Source: UMGS172 sp045592985
GTDB lineage: Bacteria; Bacillota; Clostridia; Oscillospirales; Acutalibacteraceae
Reading direction: 5' to 3'
Assembly: GCA_045592985.1 (NCBI GenBank)
Contig: JAZNVU010000029.1
Span: 1-39,058, forward strand
Length of the DNA: 39,058 bases
This document shows positions 15,453 through 22,556 of this stretch, one piece after another. The number at the start of each line of letters is the position of its first letter. Positions within the stretch are counted from its first letter, which is position 1. The notes beneath the pieces are model-generated. The model saw nothing but the letters and a program-made list of their open reading frames with translations, made no database searches and was not told where the DNA came from. The position numbers and the translations under genes are program-made.

Positions 15453-16586
15453 ATGGCAACATCAAAAGTAGCATACCTCGTAAAACCCAAAATTGTTGAC
15501 GGTGTTGAAGGCGAGGCAATCGTAGAACTTCGCGACGTCGAAATTCCTACTCCCGGCCCCGGCGAAATCCTTGTTAGGGTTGAAGGCTGTGGCATCTGCG
15601 GTACCGACGTTCATGAGTACCGTTACAATCCGTTTGGATATAAAGAAATCGTTCTCGGTCATGAAGGAACCGGTGAAGTTGTAGCAATCGGCGAAGGCGT
15701 TACCGTTGATACCAAGGGTGACCCCATCAAGGTTGGCGACAAGGTTGTTACCTCTGTTCTTCTTTGCGGAGAATGTGATTACTGCCGTCGTTATCCCGAA
15801 CTTCCCAACCTTTGTGCAGGTCTCGGCGTTTACGGTCTTATTGAAGACGATAAAGAGCATCACAACAACGGTTGGTTTGCAGAACACATCTTGGTTCGCA
15901 AAAACTCCTCTATTTTCGTTGTTAACGGCATGAGCGTTGACGAAAGAATGCTTATTGAGCCCGCTTGTGTTTGCGTACACTCTTGGAACCGTGCAAATTC
16001 CACCAACATCATCAACTTCGGTTCTACCGTTCTTGTTCAGGGTTGTGGACCTATCGGTCTTATGCAGATTGCAGTTCTCAAAGCAGCAGGCGTTGTTAAT
16101 ATCATCGCTGTAGACGGTGTTGATACACGTCTCGAACTTGCTAAGGAAATGGGCGCTACTGCAGTTATCAACTTCAGAGAACTTAAGACTATCGAAGAGA
16201 GAGTTGCTAAAGTTCAGGAGCTTACCGGTGGCTTCGGTGCAGACTTCGTATTCCAGTGCACAGGTGTTCCTCAGGCAGCTGCTGATGCTTACAAGTACGT
16301 TCGTCGCGGCGGCGGATACTGTGAGATGGGCTTCTTTGTAAACGCTGGCGAATGCACCATGAACCCCCACTTCGACCTCTGCAACAAGGAAATCACCTTG
16401 GTTGGCTCTTGGGTATACGGCGCAAACGAGTACATTGAGACCCTCGGCTTCATCAGAAAAGCTAAGGAAATGTCTATTCCCATTGAGAAACTTGTAACTC
16501 ACCACTATCCGTTGGAGCAGTATGTTGACGCTATGGAGAAAAACATCTCCCTCACCGGCGTTAAGATTGCCATCGTAATGGAATAA
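15453..16586 (+). CDS. Zinc-dependent alcohol/polyol dehydrogenase (sorbitol or butanediol dehydrogenase type)
   Basis: The 377-residue medium-chain dehydrogenase has catalytic zinc ligands Cys49 (GICGTDVHEY), His70 and Glu71 (LGHEGTGEV), and four structural-zinc cysteines (105, 108, 111, 121) in CGECDYCRRYPELPNLC, where the last spacing is two residues longer than usual. VQGCGPIGLMQIAVLKAAG is the NAD(P)-binding Rossmann motif, with IAVDGVD after it; Asp at the strand end suggests NAD. Members oxidise polyols, 2,3-butanediol or L-threonine. Codon use is strongly biased (many GGC, AAG, ATC, GTT) and the promoter is a perfect consensus, so it is probably highly and constitutively expressed. 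Monocistronic, with a strong terminator. The substrate cannot be fixed from sequence. Confidence 0.85.
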   Translation: MATSKVAYLVKPKIVDGVEGEAIVELRDVEIPTPGPGEILVRVEGCGICGTDVHEYRYNPFGYKEIVLGHEGTGEVVAIGEGVTVDTKGDPIKVGDKVVTSVLLCGECDYCRRYPELPNLCAGLGVYGLIEDDKEHHNNGWFAEHILVRKNSSIFVVNGMSVDERMLIEPACVCVHSWNRANSTNIINFGSTVLVQGCGPIGLMQIAVLKAAGVVNIIAVDGVDTRLELAKEMGATAVINFRELKTIEERVAKVQELTGGFGADFVFQCTGVPQAAADAYKYVRRGGGYCEMGFFVNAGECTMNPHFDLCNKEITLVGSWVYGANEYIETLGFIRKAKEMSIPIEKLVTHHYPLEQYVDAMEKNISLTGVKIAIVME

Positions 16587-16610
16587 TCTCTCCTACATAA
16601 CATAAATATA

Positions 16611-16649
16611 AACTCCCCCATTTTGAAGTTCAAAATGGGGGAGTTTTTT
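16611..16649 (+). terminator. Strong terminator of the dehydrogenase gene
   Basis: AACTCCCCCATTTTGAA and TTCAAAATGGGGGAGTT pair around a minimal loop and are followed by a T-run (GTTTTTTG). Confidence 0.9.
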
Positions 16650-16734
16650 GTGATTATAAAAAAGCACTCAAGAAAAATAATAGAATTTAAACTCGACAGT
16701 TTATTGGAAACTTGTCGAACTGTTTGTTCGCTCA

Positions 16735-16770
16735 TATAAAAAAAGACGCTCCGAATAATCAGAGCGCCCT
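16735..16770 (-). terminator. Terminator of the carbohydrate-binding protein/small peptide operon
   Basis: On the minus strand GGCGCTC and GAGCGTC pair around a 10-base loop and are followed by seven T residues. It stands 50 bases after the small peptide stop. Confidence 0.75.
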
Positions 16771-16821
16771 TTTTGAAAGGAAAATATCTTTGAAAAGGAT
16801 ATTTCTCGTTTAATCCAAGGC

Positions 16822-16968
16822 TTAGCCGAGGATATCCCACCAATCGGTAGCAGATACGTCTACCTCGCCATTGCCGACACCGCCGGTAAAATCGAACGGA
16901 TCGTTAGCAACTGTGGTTGTGGAGAAAAGGTTTTCAACAGAAATTTCGGGTTTTACATAAGTTTTCAT
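16822..16968 (-). CDS. 48-residue peptide of unknown function
   Basis: A short frame starts at ATG 16968, 8 bases after a strong AGGAGG. The peptide opens MKTYVKPEISVENLF, is rich in Thr, Gly and Asp in the middle (DPFDFTGGVGNGEVDVS) and ends with an aromatic tail, DWWDILG. It has no signal peptide, membrane segment or cysteine. The start resembles the K-Y-x-K-P-x-I-x-V openings that I recall from many short hypothetical proteins of gut Clostridia, whose function is unknown. It begins 18 bases after the stop of the secreted carbohydrate-binding gene and shares its terminator, so the two are co-transcribed. A ribosomally made, modified peptide is conceivable, but no maturation enzyme is near. 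Confidence 0.65.
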   Translation of the reverse strand: MKTYVKPEISVENLFSTTTVANDPFDFTGGVGNGEVDVSATDWWDILG

Positions 16969-16986
16969 TATTCTTTCCTCCTTAAA

Positions 16987-18681
16987 TTAATAGTTTCTTA
17001 CTGCGTACTCTGCAGCTACTTCAGCATAGGACATCTCGCCGAGAGAAATGTAAGAATATGCATCGTTGGTCTTTACATAGATAACTGCTGCAAAGCGACG
17101 CTCGCAAATGTTCTGACCCTGTGCGTTAGAAAGACCTTTGAGTACCAACTGATAAGAAGTGCCGTTATCTTCGTCGTCATAAATAACGTCCTTAGTAGAG
17201 TCATAAGCAACTGCAGTTTTAGCGGCTGCATTCAAGGTAGGAATCTCGTACCAATCTGCATCGCCTGCAATAGCCTCAACAGGAGCGATAACGAAACCGA
17301 TTTCTTCAGCGCCTGCCTTAACAGCAGTCTCTACAGTACCTCTGAAACGAAGACCTGCAGAAACAAAAGCACCTTCGTTGCTCTCTTCACGGATGGAGTA
17401 CATAGCAGAATCATCCTTTTCAGGAACAACACTGTCAAATTGACCGACTTCAACAATCTTAATATTGTCGAAGTAAACAGTGGTATTGTTAGCACCAAAG
17501 ATAATGTAGGCTTCATGATGCAATACGCCCTGAGAAGTCTTGCCTTCTGCTTCTAAAAAGTCTGCATTACCGGTGTCAATAATCACACCGTAACTCTGCC
17601 AAGAGGTTTTAACATTGCCGAAACCTTCTACAATTTCAGTTTCAACACCGTTAATAAACAATCTTGAACCTGTAGCTTGATCACTGAAACCCATAATGAA
17701 CAATCTGTAAGCACCGGGGTTATCAGCAGCACCAACACCGAGGTTGAGACCGTTGCCTGCGGTAATACCCTTAGCATCAAATGTTACATAGTATTTGGTA
17801 TTTGCCTTGACGGTAGGAGTGCCGGGAATGTATGCACGACCAGCGTTGCCGCCAACAATTTTAACAACCTTGCCTTTTTCAGCATCGTTCTCATAGGTAA
17901 TGTTACCAGTGATACCGGCTAAAGCAGTAACAACTTCATCGTCCATGGTGTAAACGTCGGTTTCGGTATGAGAGTAAGAACCGTAAGGTTCTTCTACCTT
18001 GAAGTTGTCGAAAGCAGCATATACAATCCTACCTGCAGCTGCAGCTTTATCTGCGTTTATACCAAAAGCAAAACCGGAGTCACCTTCTTTGGTGGTGAAG
18101 GTAAATTCGATGGTTTTCCACTCGGTATCTTCTGCTAAAACGCCCTCAGTAAGGGTGTAATCTATTTGGGGGATTTTTTCATTATAGACCGAGGTATGCG
18201 ATTTAATAATACGGTCATTATAAGTTCCTGCAGAAGCGTTCAAGGGGTTGGTGACAGATGCCACGCCGGGGAGTGCACCTTCTACGTTGGTACCTGCAAG
18301 GTACTTGTAATCAACAGTGACCTTGTAAGTCTTGTTTGCCTCAAAAATAAAGAGGTCGTTGTAAAGAGCCTGCTCTTCAGCGCCGCCTTCGGCATATGTG
18401 GTGTGAGTTACAGGGGTGGTACCAACAGAACCGTCTTTGCCGAAGAATGCCATAGCAGCATTACCATTTTTGTTGCCAAGTTTAACATAACCGTTTTCGT
18501 ATACACAAACGTCTATGCCTCTGTGCACGGGGATGCCGCCAGGTGCATCACCGTCGAAAGTGAGGTTGACTAAAGTTTTATTCATTTCAAATGTTTCTGC
18601 AGATGCGGTAACAGTACCGAGCAATGCGAACATCGAAACCATCAAAACCATAGCCAACACAAGGGATACGAGTTTTTTCAT
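16987..18681 (-). CDS. Secreted protein with two carbohydrate-binding-like jelly-roll modules
   Basis: The 564-residue protein has a clear signal peptide (MKKLVSLVLAMVLMVSM, cleavage after TASA). Two modules of about 180 residues follow, each starting with a Gly-rich strand and ending in a typical family 4/9-like carbohydrate-binding signature (YAAFDNFKVEE near 233 and VYFDNIKIVEV near 405). The last 130 residues (FVSAGLRFRGTVETAV, IGFVIAP) form a module I recall from many secreted Oscillospiraceae proteins but cannot name. There is no catalytic domain, sorting signal or dockerin. It is probably released or loosely held outside the cell and binds a polysaccharide. The gene has its own strong promoter, and a 48-residue peptide gene follows at 18 bases. 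Confidence 0.75.
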   Translation of the reverse strand: MKKLVSLVLAMVLMVSMFALLGTVTASAETFEMNKTLVNLTFDGDAPGGIPVHRGIDVCVYENGYVKLGNKNGNAAMAFFGKDGSVGTTPVTHTTYAEGGAEEQALYNDLFIFEANKTYKVTVDYKYLAGTNVEGALPGVASVTNPLNASAGTYNDRIIKSHTSVYNEKIPQIDYTLTEGVLAEDTEWKTIEFTFTTKEGDSGFAFGINADKAAAAGRIVYAAFDNFKVEEPYGSYSHTETDVYTMDDEVVTALAGITGNITYENDAEKGKVVKIVGGNAGRAYIPGTPTVKANTKYYVTFDAKGITAGNGLNLGVGAADNPGAYRLFIMGFSDQATGSRLFINGVETEIVEGFGNVKTSWQSYGVIIDTGNADFLEAEGKTSQGVLHHEAYIIFGANNTTVYFDNIKIVEVGQFDSVVPEKDDSAMYSIREESNEGAFVSAGLRFRGTVETAVKAGAEEIGFVIAPVEAIAGDADWYEIPTLNAAAKTAVAYDSTKDVIYDDEDNGTSYQLVLKGLSNAQGQNICERRFAAVIYVKTNDAYSYISLGEMSYAEVAAEYAVRNY

Positions 18682-18753
18682 TGTGTTTCTCTCCTTTTTT
18701 TTAATATGTATTTTTTATGCAGTAAAGACAACACTGCACTTTAATACACTAAC

Positions 18754-18782
18754 AGTATACCCCCCCTGTAAGGTTTTGTCAA
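18754..18782 (-). promoter_or_regulatory. Promoter of the secreted carbohydrate-binding protein gene
   Basis: On the minus strand TTGACA (18777-18782) and TATACT (18754-18759) are 17 bases apart. The spacer ends in seven G residues next to the -10, an unusual sequence whose length changes would alter promoter spacing. Confidence 0.75.
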
Positions 18783-19160
18783 GTGAATATTAGTAGCATT
18801 TTTTCTTTTGTTTGTGGATGTTAGAGACCAACTTCTACTACCACGAGAATTTTGACAATTTACATTTATTGTTTCAAAAAACGAATATTTTTTTGCATTT
18901 TATCGTTCATGGTAAACTTTTTGTTTTGTAACACTCCTCAGATTGACATCACATTATCAGGGGCACATTACCGGCAGAACCTATAGGCTCATCGAATGAA
19001 TTTCTTTAGCACTTATCCCCCCAACCCACAAATATGGCTAAAAAAGCCTCGCTTGTGTAAAGGGGCCTTATCTATGCGGCGAGATTGTCCATAGTTAAAT
19101 CCTTATTCCACCACCGGTACTGCTGGCGGTTTTTTCTACAATAAAAATCCCAAGCGTTTT
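18783..19160. other. Gene-free intergenic stretch with a possible repeat remnant
   Basis: No coding region is evident. Around 19047-19090 CCTCGCTTGTGTAAAGGGG followed by CGGCGAGATTGTCC resembles, from memory, a degenerate copy of a short dispersed repeat common in gut Clostridia (an inverted CCTC/GAGG element ending in GATTGTC). This recollection is unverified. Confidence 0.3.
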
Positions 19161-19195
19161 TGCCCAAGTGTTCTTAAGGACACTTGGGCAGTTTT
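19161..19195. terminator. Hairpin with T-run, possible terminator
   Basis: GCCCAAGTGT and ACACTTGGGC (19162-19171 and 19180-19189) form a 10-bp stem with an 8-base loop, followed on the plus strand by AGTTTTATT. No plus-strand gene lies directly upstream, so its purpose is unclear. Confidence 0.5.
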
Positions 19196-19196
19196 A

Positions 19197-19364
19197 TTCG
19201 CCTTGCGGCGAGTGATATTGCTACGCAGTTATATTCGGCTAACGCCGAGTGTTATTCGCTTTGCGAGTTTTAAAAGGCGAATAAAATATCACTAAAACCG
19301 TAGGTTTTAATATCACGATTGCCGTCGGCAATCATATCACTCTTTGCGTAGCAAAGAATATCAC
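19197..19364. repeat. Array of small hairpins in two inverted halves, 24-nt period
   Basis: The right half holds ATATCAC four times at 19286, 19310, 19334 and 19358, exactly 24 bases apart. Between them lie three different perfect hairpins with 7-bp stems and 3-base loops: TAAAACC-gta-GGTTTTA, GATTGCC-gtc-GGCAATC and TCTTTGC-gta-GCAAAGA. The left half holds inverted, decayed copies (GTGATAT at 19212, GTTATAT at 19228, GTGTTAT at 19249) alternating with hairpins of CGCC, CGGC and CGC type. Stem sequences differ while pairing is kept, so structure rather than sequence appears conserved. It lies downstream of the convergent-side terminator and codes for nothing I recognise. Confidence 0.75.
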
Positions 19365-19375
19365 TATATAAAAAT

Positions 19376-19420
19376 TACTACCCGAAAAAGAGGTTTGTTT
19401 TCTCTTCTTCGGGTAGTTTT
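19376..19420 (-). terminator. Terminator of the DUF1538/PII-like operon
   Basis: ACTACCCGAA(A)AAGAG and CTCTTCTTCGGGTAGT pair around a GTTTGTTTT loop. T-rich tracts flank both sides (minus AATTTTTATA, plus TTTTGTC), so it can act in both directions. Confidence 0.75.
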
Positions 19421-19441
19421 GTCTTATACTGTCACAAGCAG

Positions 19442-19470
19442 GGAATTTGTGTGCCAAATTCCGTTTTTAT
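19442..19470. other. Small hairpin inside a larger pairing
   Basis: GGAATTTG and CAAATTCC pair around TGTGC, followed on the plus strand by GTTTTTATT. Outside it, GCAGGG (19438-19443) and CCCTGC (19493-19498) could close a larger structure. This may be terminator debris or a small structured transcript end. Confidence 0.35.
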
Positions 19471-19523
19471 TGAAGGTAACTGTCCTTAGCAACCCTGCTC
19501 ATTACACGCTCGGGATTTGTTTT

Positions 19524-20207
19524 TTAAATTCCCATAACCGAATCTACCGGCAGTGACAGCACAATTCCTTTGGCTTCACTGTGCATTCCGCATTTTTCGC
19601 TTATGGCACTCATTATTTTGCTTTTATTCTGGACGTCGGCAAGTATAAGCACTATTTCTTTTTCTTCCTGAACACTAAGACCCCAAAAGGACGTTGCCTT
19701 TTCGCTTTCTATGCCACGGCTGTGCACAACCGTGCCACCGCCTGCACCGGCTGTTTTCGCGGCTTCCATAACCTCTCCACTGAAACCACGGTCAACCACC
19801 ACCGATATAAGCGTATATACCGTATCATTCATAATGCTCTCACCCTTTCCCTGTATTTCAGCCGAATTTTCGATTTGCTCGTCGTTCATCATGTTGACCA
19901 TTATCTTGCTGGCGCCTGTCAGCGGTATTGTAAAAGCAATTCCACTGTTTACGGCATCAAGCCTCAGTTCCGAATGAAGCCTTTTTAACATCCGGTTGCT
20001 TGACGCTGTCGGCAAAGTCGATATCAGCAAGTATTTATCAACGCTGCCAAGACCTAAAGTGTCCAATATTTCGCTTGAGGCGGTACCTTTTGCGTTCAGT
20101 CGGTACTGAACGGGCACGTTCGCGTTTAAAAACAATTCTGCCGCCTTTTCCGCAAGTTTTCGTGTAGCAATAAGGACAAGCATGCGGTAGGTTTTATCAG
20201 TTTCCAT
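19524..20207 (-). CDS. Tandem PII-like protein
   Basis: The 227-residue protein appears to hold two PII-like ferredoxin-fold halves. The second (about residues 128-227) is clear: YTLISVVVDRGFSGEVMEAA, the B-loop-like AGAGGGTVVHSRG and the closing GIVLSLPVDSV typical of PII proteins. The first half (about 8-110) is more divergent, with LLISTLPTAS and GIAFTIPLTG. PII proteins sense ADP/ATP, 2-oxoglutarate or other effectors and often regulate membrane transporters. Its gene overlaps the end of the DUF1538 membrane protein gene by 11 bases, so I infer that it controls that protein. ATG 20207 is chosen over GTG 20213 because AGGAGG ends 6 bases ahead of it. Confidence 0.8.
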   Translation of the reverse strand: METDKTYRMLVLIATRKLAEKAAELFLNANVPVQYRLNAKGTASSEILDTLGLGSVDKYLLISTLPTASSNRMLKRLHSELRLDAVNSGIAFTIPLTGASKIMVNMMNDEQIENSAEIQGKGESIMNDTVYTLISVVVDRGFSGEVMEAAKTAGAGGGTVVHSRGIESEKATSFWGLSVQEEKEIVLILADVQNKSKIMSAISEKCGMHSEAKGIVLSLPVDSVMGI

Positions 20208-21735
20208 ATGCACCCTCCTCCAAATCTATGATGTCGTCGCAATCGGGAGTAAGTCCAACGTGAAGTGCTGCCATTTTTTCGAGTTTAACCGTCTTGAACT
20301 TATAAACAAGTCCCATTATCTGAATGGCGATAAGCGGTGTCAGAGCAACAAGTGCCACCACACCAAAAGCGTCGGTCATAAGATTTCCGCCGACCGCCTG
20401 GCAAGTTCCTATACTTAAAGGCAGCAAAAACGTTGACGTCATCGGTCCGCTGGCAACACCGCCCGAGTCGAACGCAATACCAACAAATATTTTTGGTACA
20501 AAAAGTGACATTACAAGTGCGATTATGTAACCCGGGATGATTATCCAATCAATCGAGATTCCCAAAAGTACCCTCAGCATGGCAAGACCGATACTAACTG
20601 CAACACCTATTGACATGCTGCGGTTCATAACCTTTACCGAAATTGCACCGTCGGTAACCTCTTCAACCTGGCGGTTAAGAACCTGAATGGCAGGCTCTGC
20701 CTTGACGATATAGTAACCAATAATCATACCAATCGGCACAATAACCCATTTGTAAGGAAGCGAAGCCAATGCTTTGCCTAAAAAAGAGCCTACCTGTGCA
20801 AAACCTACGTTTACACCGCAAAGGAACAGTACAAGTCCGACAAAGGTGTAAACGATACCTACTGTTATACGCTTTAAGTCGCGTTTGTTATAACGTCGGG
20901 TAAAAAGTTGGAACAAAATAAACACTATAATTATAGGCAAAAGTGCTATGGCAACCTCTTCTGCAAAAGCGGGTAATTCAAAGCCGAACACCTTTACGAC
21001 ATCTCTTGTTGTATGTACAACAGGTGCCTCGTCCAAAGGATTACCTGCCTCGGTAGGCGGATAAAGCAAACCCAGCATAAGCACAGCAAGAATAGGACCC
21101 ACACTTGATAGTGCAACAAGACCGAAACTGTCGCTCGCGGCGTTTTTGTCGTTACGTACCGAAGCAAGACCGATACCGAGAGCCATTATAAACGGCACCG
21201 TCATAGGTCCTGTGGTAACACCGCCCGAGTCATAAGCCACCGCCAAAAATTTGGGATTTACAAAACGTGATGCAACTATAATAAGCAAATAAAGAAAAAT
21301 CAAAAGTTTTGATAAACTTATCTGATACTTGATACGAACAATGGCTAGTGCCAAGAAAATGCCGACACCGACCGCAACGGTTAAAATAAGCACCCAGTTA
21401 TTTACAGCCGGAACCAATTCAGCCAAAACCATCAAATCAGGCTCGGATATTGTGATAATCACACCCATCAAAAAACCGAGCAGAATGACAAGCAACACCT
21501 TTTTAGTCTGAGAAAGTTGAACACCTATGCCCTCACCTATCGGTTCCATTGACATTTCGGCGCCCAGTTGGAAAAATCCCATACCTAAAATGAGCATCAA
21601 TGCGCCCACAAAAAACATAAAGACGGTGCCCAGTTCCATAGGAACAAGAAACACGCTGATGAACATAACGATACCTGTAATAGGCAGTACAGCCGACAGT
21701 GATTCCATCGTTTTTTGCCTCAACTTCGGGTTCAT
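20197..21735 (-). CDS. DUF1538 integral membrane protein, probable transporter
   Basis: The 512-residue protein has about 12 membrane segments and an internal duplication. The motif AYDSGGVTTGPMTVPFIMAL near residue 170 recurs as AFDSGGVASGPMTSTFLLPL near 425, and each copy is followed by D(A/S)FGLVAL- or DAFGVVAL-like segments. This is the DUF1538 family signature. Inverted or repeated halves with a DSGG motif in the membrane suggest an ion or solute carrier, but no substrate is known to me. The overlapping PII-like gene argues for energy- or metabolite-gated transport. The promoter at 21764-21792 drives both genes; an AraC-type regulator gene ends 105 bases upstream. Confidence 0.8.
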   Translation of the reverse strand: MNPKLRQKTMESLSAVLPITGIVMFISVFLVPMELGTVFMFFVGALMLILGMGFFQLGAEMSMEPIGEGIGVQLSQTKKVLLVILLGFLMGVIITISEPDLMVLAELVPAVNNWVLILTVAVGVGIFLALAIVRIKYQISLSKLLIFLYLLIIVASRFVNPKFLAVAYDSGGVTTGPMTVPFIMALGIGLASVRNDKNAASDSFGLVALSSVGPILAVLMLGLLYPPTEAGNPLDEAPVVHTTRDVVKVFGFELPAFAEEVAIALLPIIIVFILFQLFTRRYNKRDLKRITVGIVYTFVGLVLFLCGVNVGFAQVGSFLGKALASLPYKWVIVPIGMIIGYYIVKAEPAIQVLNRQVEEVTDGAISVKVMNRSMSIGVAVSIGLAMLRVLLGISIDWIIIPGYIIALVMSLFVPKIFVGIAFDSGGVASGPMTSTFLLPLSIGTCQAVGGNLMTDAFGVVALVALTPLIAIQIMGLVYKFKTVKLEKMAALHVGLTPDCDDIIDLEEGAYGN

Positions 21736-21763
21736 TATACCACCGCCTTTCTTTAATATTTAT

Positions 21764-21792
21764 ATGATACCACCTTTATGTTTTTGTTGCAA
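21764..21792 (-). promoter_or_regulatory. Promoter of the DUF1538/PII-like operon
   Basis: On the minus strand TTGCAA (21787-21792) and TATCAT (21764-21769) are 17 bases apart, about 30 bases before the start codon. Confidence 0.6.
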
Positions 21793-21840
21793 CCGGAAAT
21801 ATTTAAATTTAACTTTTTTTAAAATTTGCACCAACACAAG

Positions 21841-22476
21841 TTAATCCGGCGCACTTGAATGCTGTGTTTTTTCTCTTAGCCTCTGTGGTGAAATACCATA
21901 ATATTTTTTGAAAGCGAAACTAAAATGGTACTGGTCGGAATAACCGCATTCCTTGGCGATTTGCAAAATCTTCAGATTTGTTGTGACCGTCATTTCATGT
22001 GCCTTGGTCATACGGCGCTCGGTCAATAATTCTTTGAAATTTCTACCCAATGTCTTTTTTATCAGCGTACTTAAGTGTCCGTGACTAATGTTAAGACGGT
22101 GAGCAATACGAAAAAGTGATAACTTTTCATCCGAAAACTCGTTTTCGATAATTTCCAACACCTTTTCCGAAACCCTCTGCGCCTCTGGAATGCGGTTTTG
22201 GGCATAATTTTGCGCTAATTTCACCGATGCCGAGTACACCCTTTCGTGCATGTGTTCGCGTTCAAAGATGTTCATCACTTCACCTAGCAAGGAGGCAACC
22301 GTTTGTTCTGCTTGCGGGTCGGTCAAATTCAAAAAAAACGACAGCATTTCGATTAGAAATTCCGTTCCGCCTTCGTTTCTTGCTATATTAAACAGTTGGT
22401 CAAGGTCATACGCCTTGCCGTTTTTTATTGTGGCTACCACTTCTTTAAAAACGCTGATATTTTCTGCCTTTTTCAT
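21841..22476 (-). CDS. AraC-type transcriptional regulator without a recognisable sensor domain
   Basis: The 211-residue protein has a C-terminal AraC domain with both helix-turn-helix motifs (LSLFRIAHRLNISHGHLSTL and ILQIAKECGYSDQYHFSFAF, then KYYGISPQRLR). The N-terminal 110 residues are helical, without the cupin found in the two other AraC proteins of the window (about 280 residues each). The start is ATG 22476 with AAAGGGTG 6 bases ahead; GTG 22485 overlaps that site. It lies on the same strand as the DUF1538/PII-like operon, 105 bases upstream, and may regulate it. It begins 80 bases after the gatB terminator region. Confidence 0.8.
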   Translation of the reverse strand: MKKAENISVFKEVVATIKNGKAYDLDQLFNIARNEGGTEFLIEMLSFFLNLTDPQAEQTVASLLGEVMNIFEREHMHERVYSASVKLAQNYAQNRIPEAQRVSEKVLEIIENEFSDEKLSLFRIAHRLNISHGHLSTLIKKTLGRNFKELLTERRMTKAHEMTVTTNLKILQIAKECGYSDQYHFSFAFKKYYGISPQRLREKTQHSSAPD

Positions 22477-22512
22477 AAAACACACCCTTTGTGATATTTT
22501 TCCCGAAAAGGC

Positions 22513-22551
22513 AAAAAAATACCACCCGAAAATGTTTCGAATGGTATTTTA
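22513..22551 (-). terminator. Terminator of the aspS-gatC/gatA-like/gatB operon
   Basis: On the minus strand AATACCA and TGGTATT, with inner CGAAA/TTTCG pairing, form a long stem directly after the gatB stop and are followed by seven T residues. Confidence 0.75.
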
Positions 22552-22556
22552 ACAAT

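Noticed and set aside
15462..16505. A 347-codon open frame on the minus strand inside the dehydrogenase gene
   Set aside because: It is the exact antisense of a well-supported, codon-biased zinc dehydrogenase, lacks a ribosome site and shows no family pattern; high GC at third positions opens the opposite frame.
19197..19364. CRISPR-like array
   Set aside because: The repeated part is only 7 bases, the intervening units are self-complementary hairpins and no cas genes are near, so it is a hairpin array and not a CRISPR.
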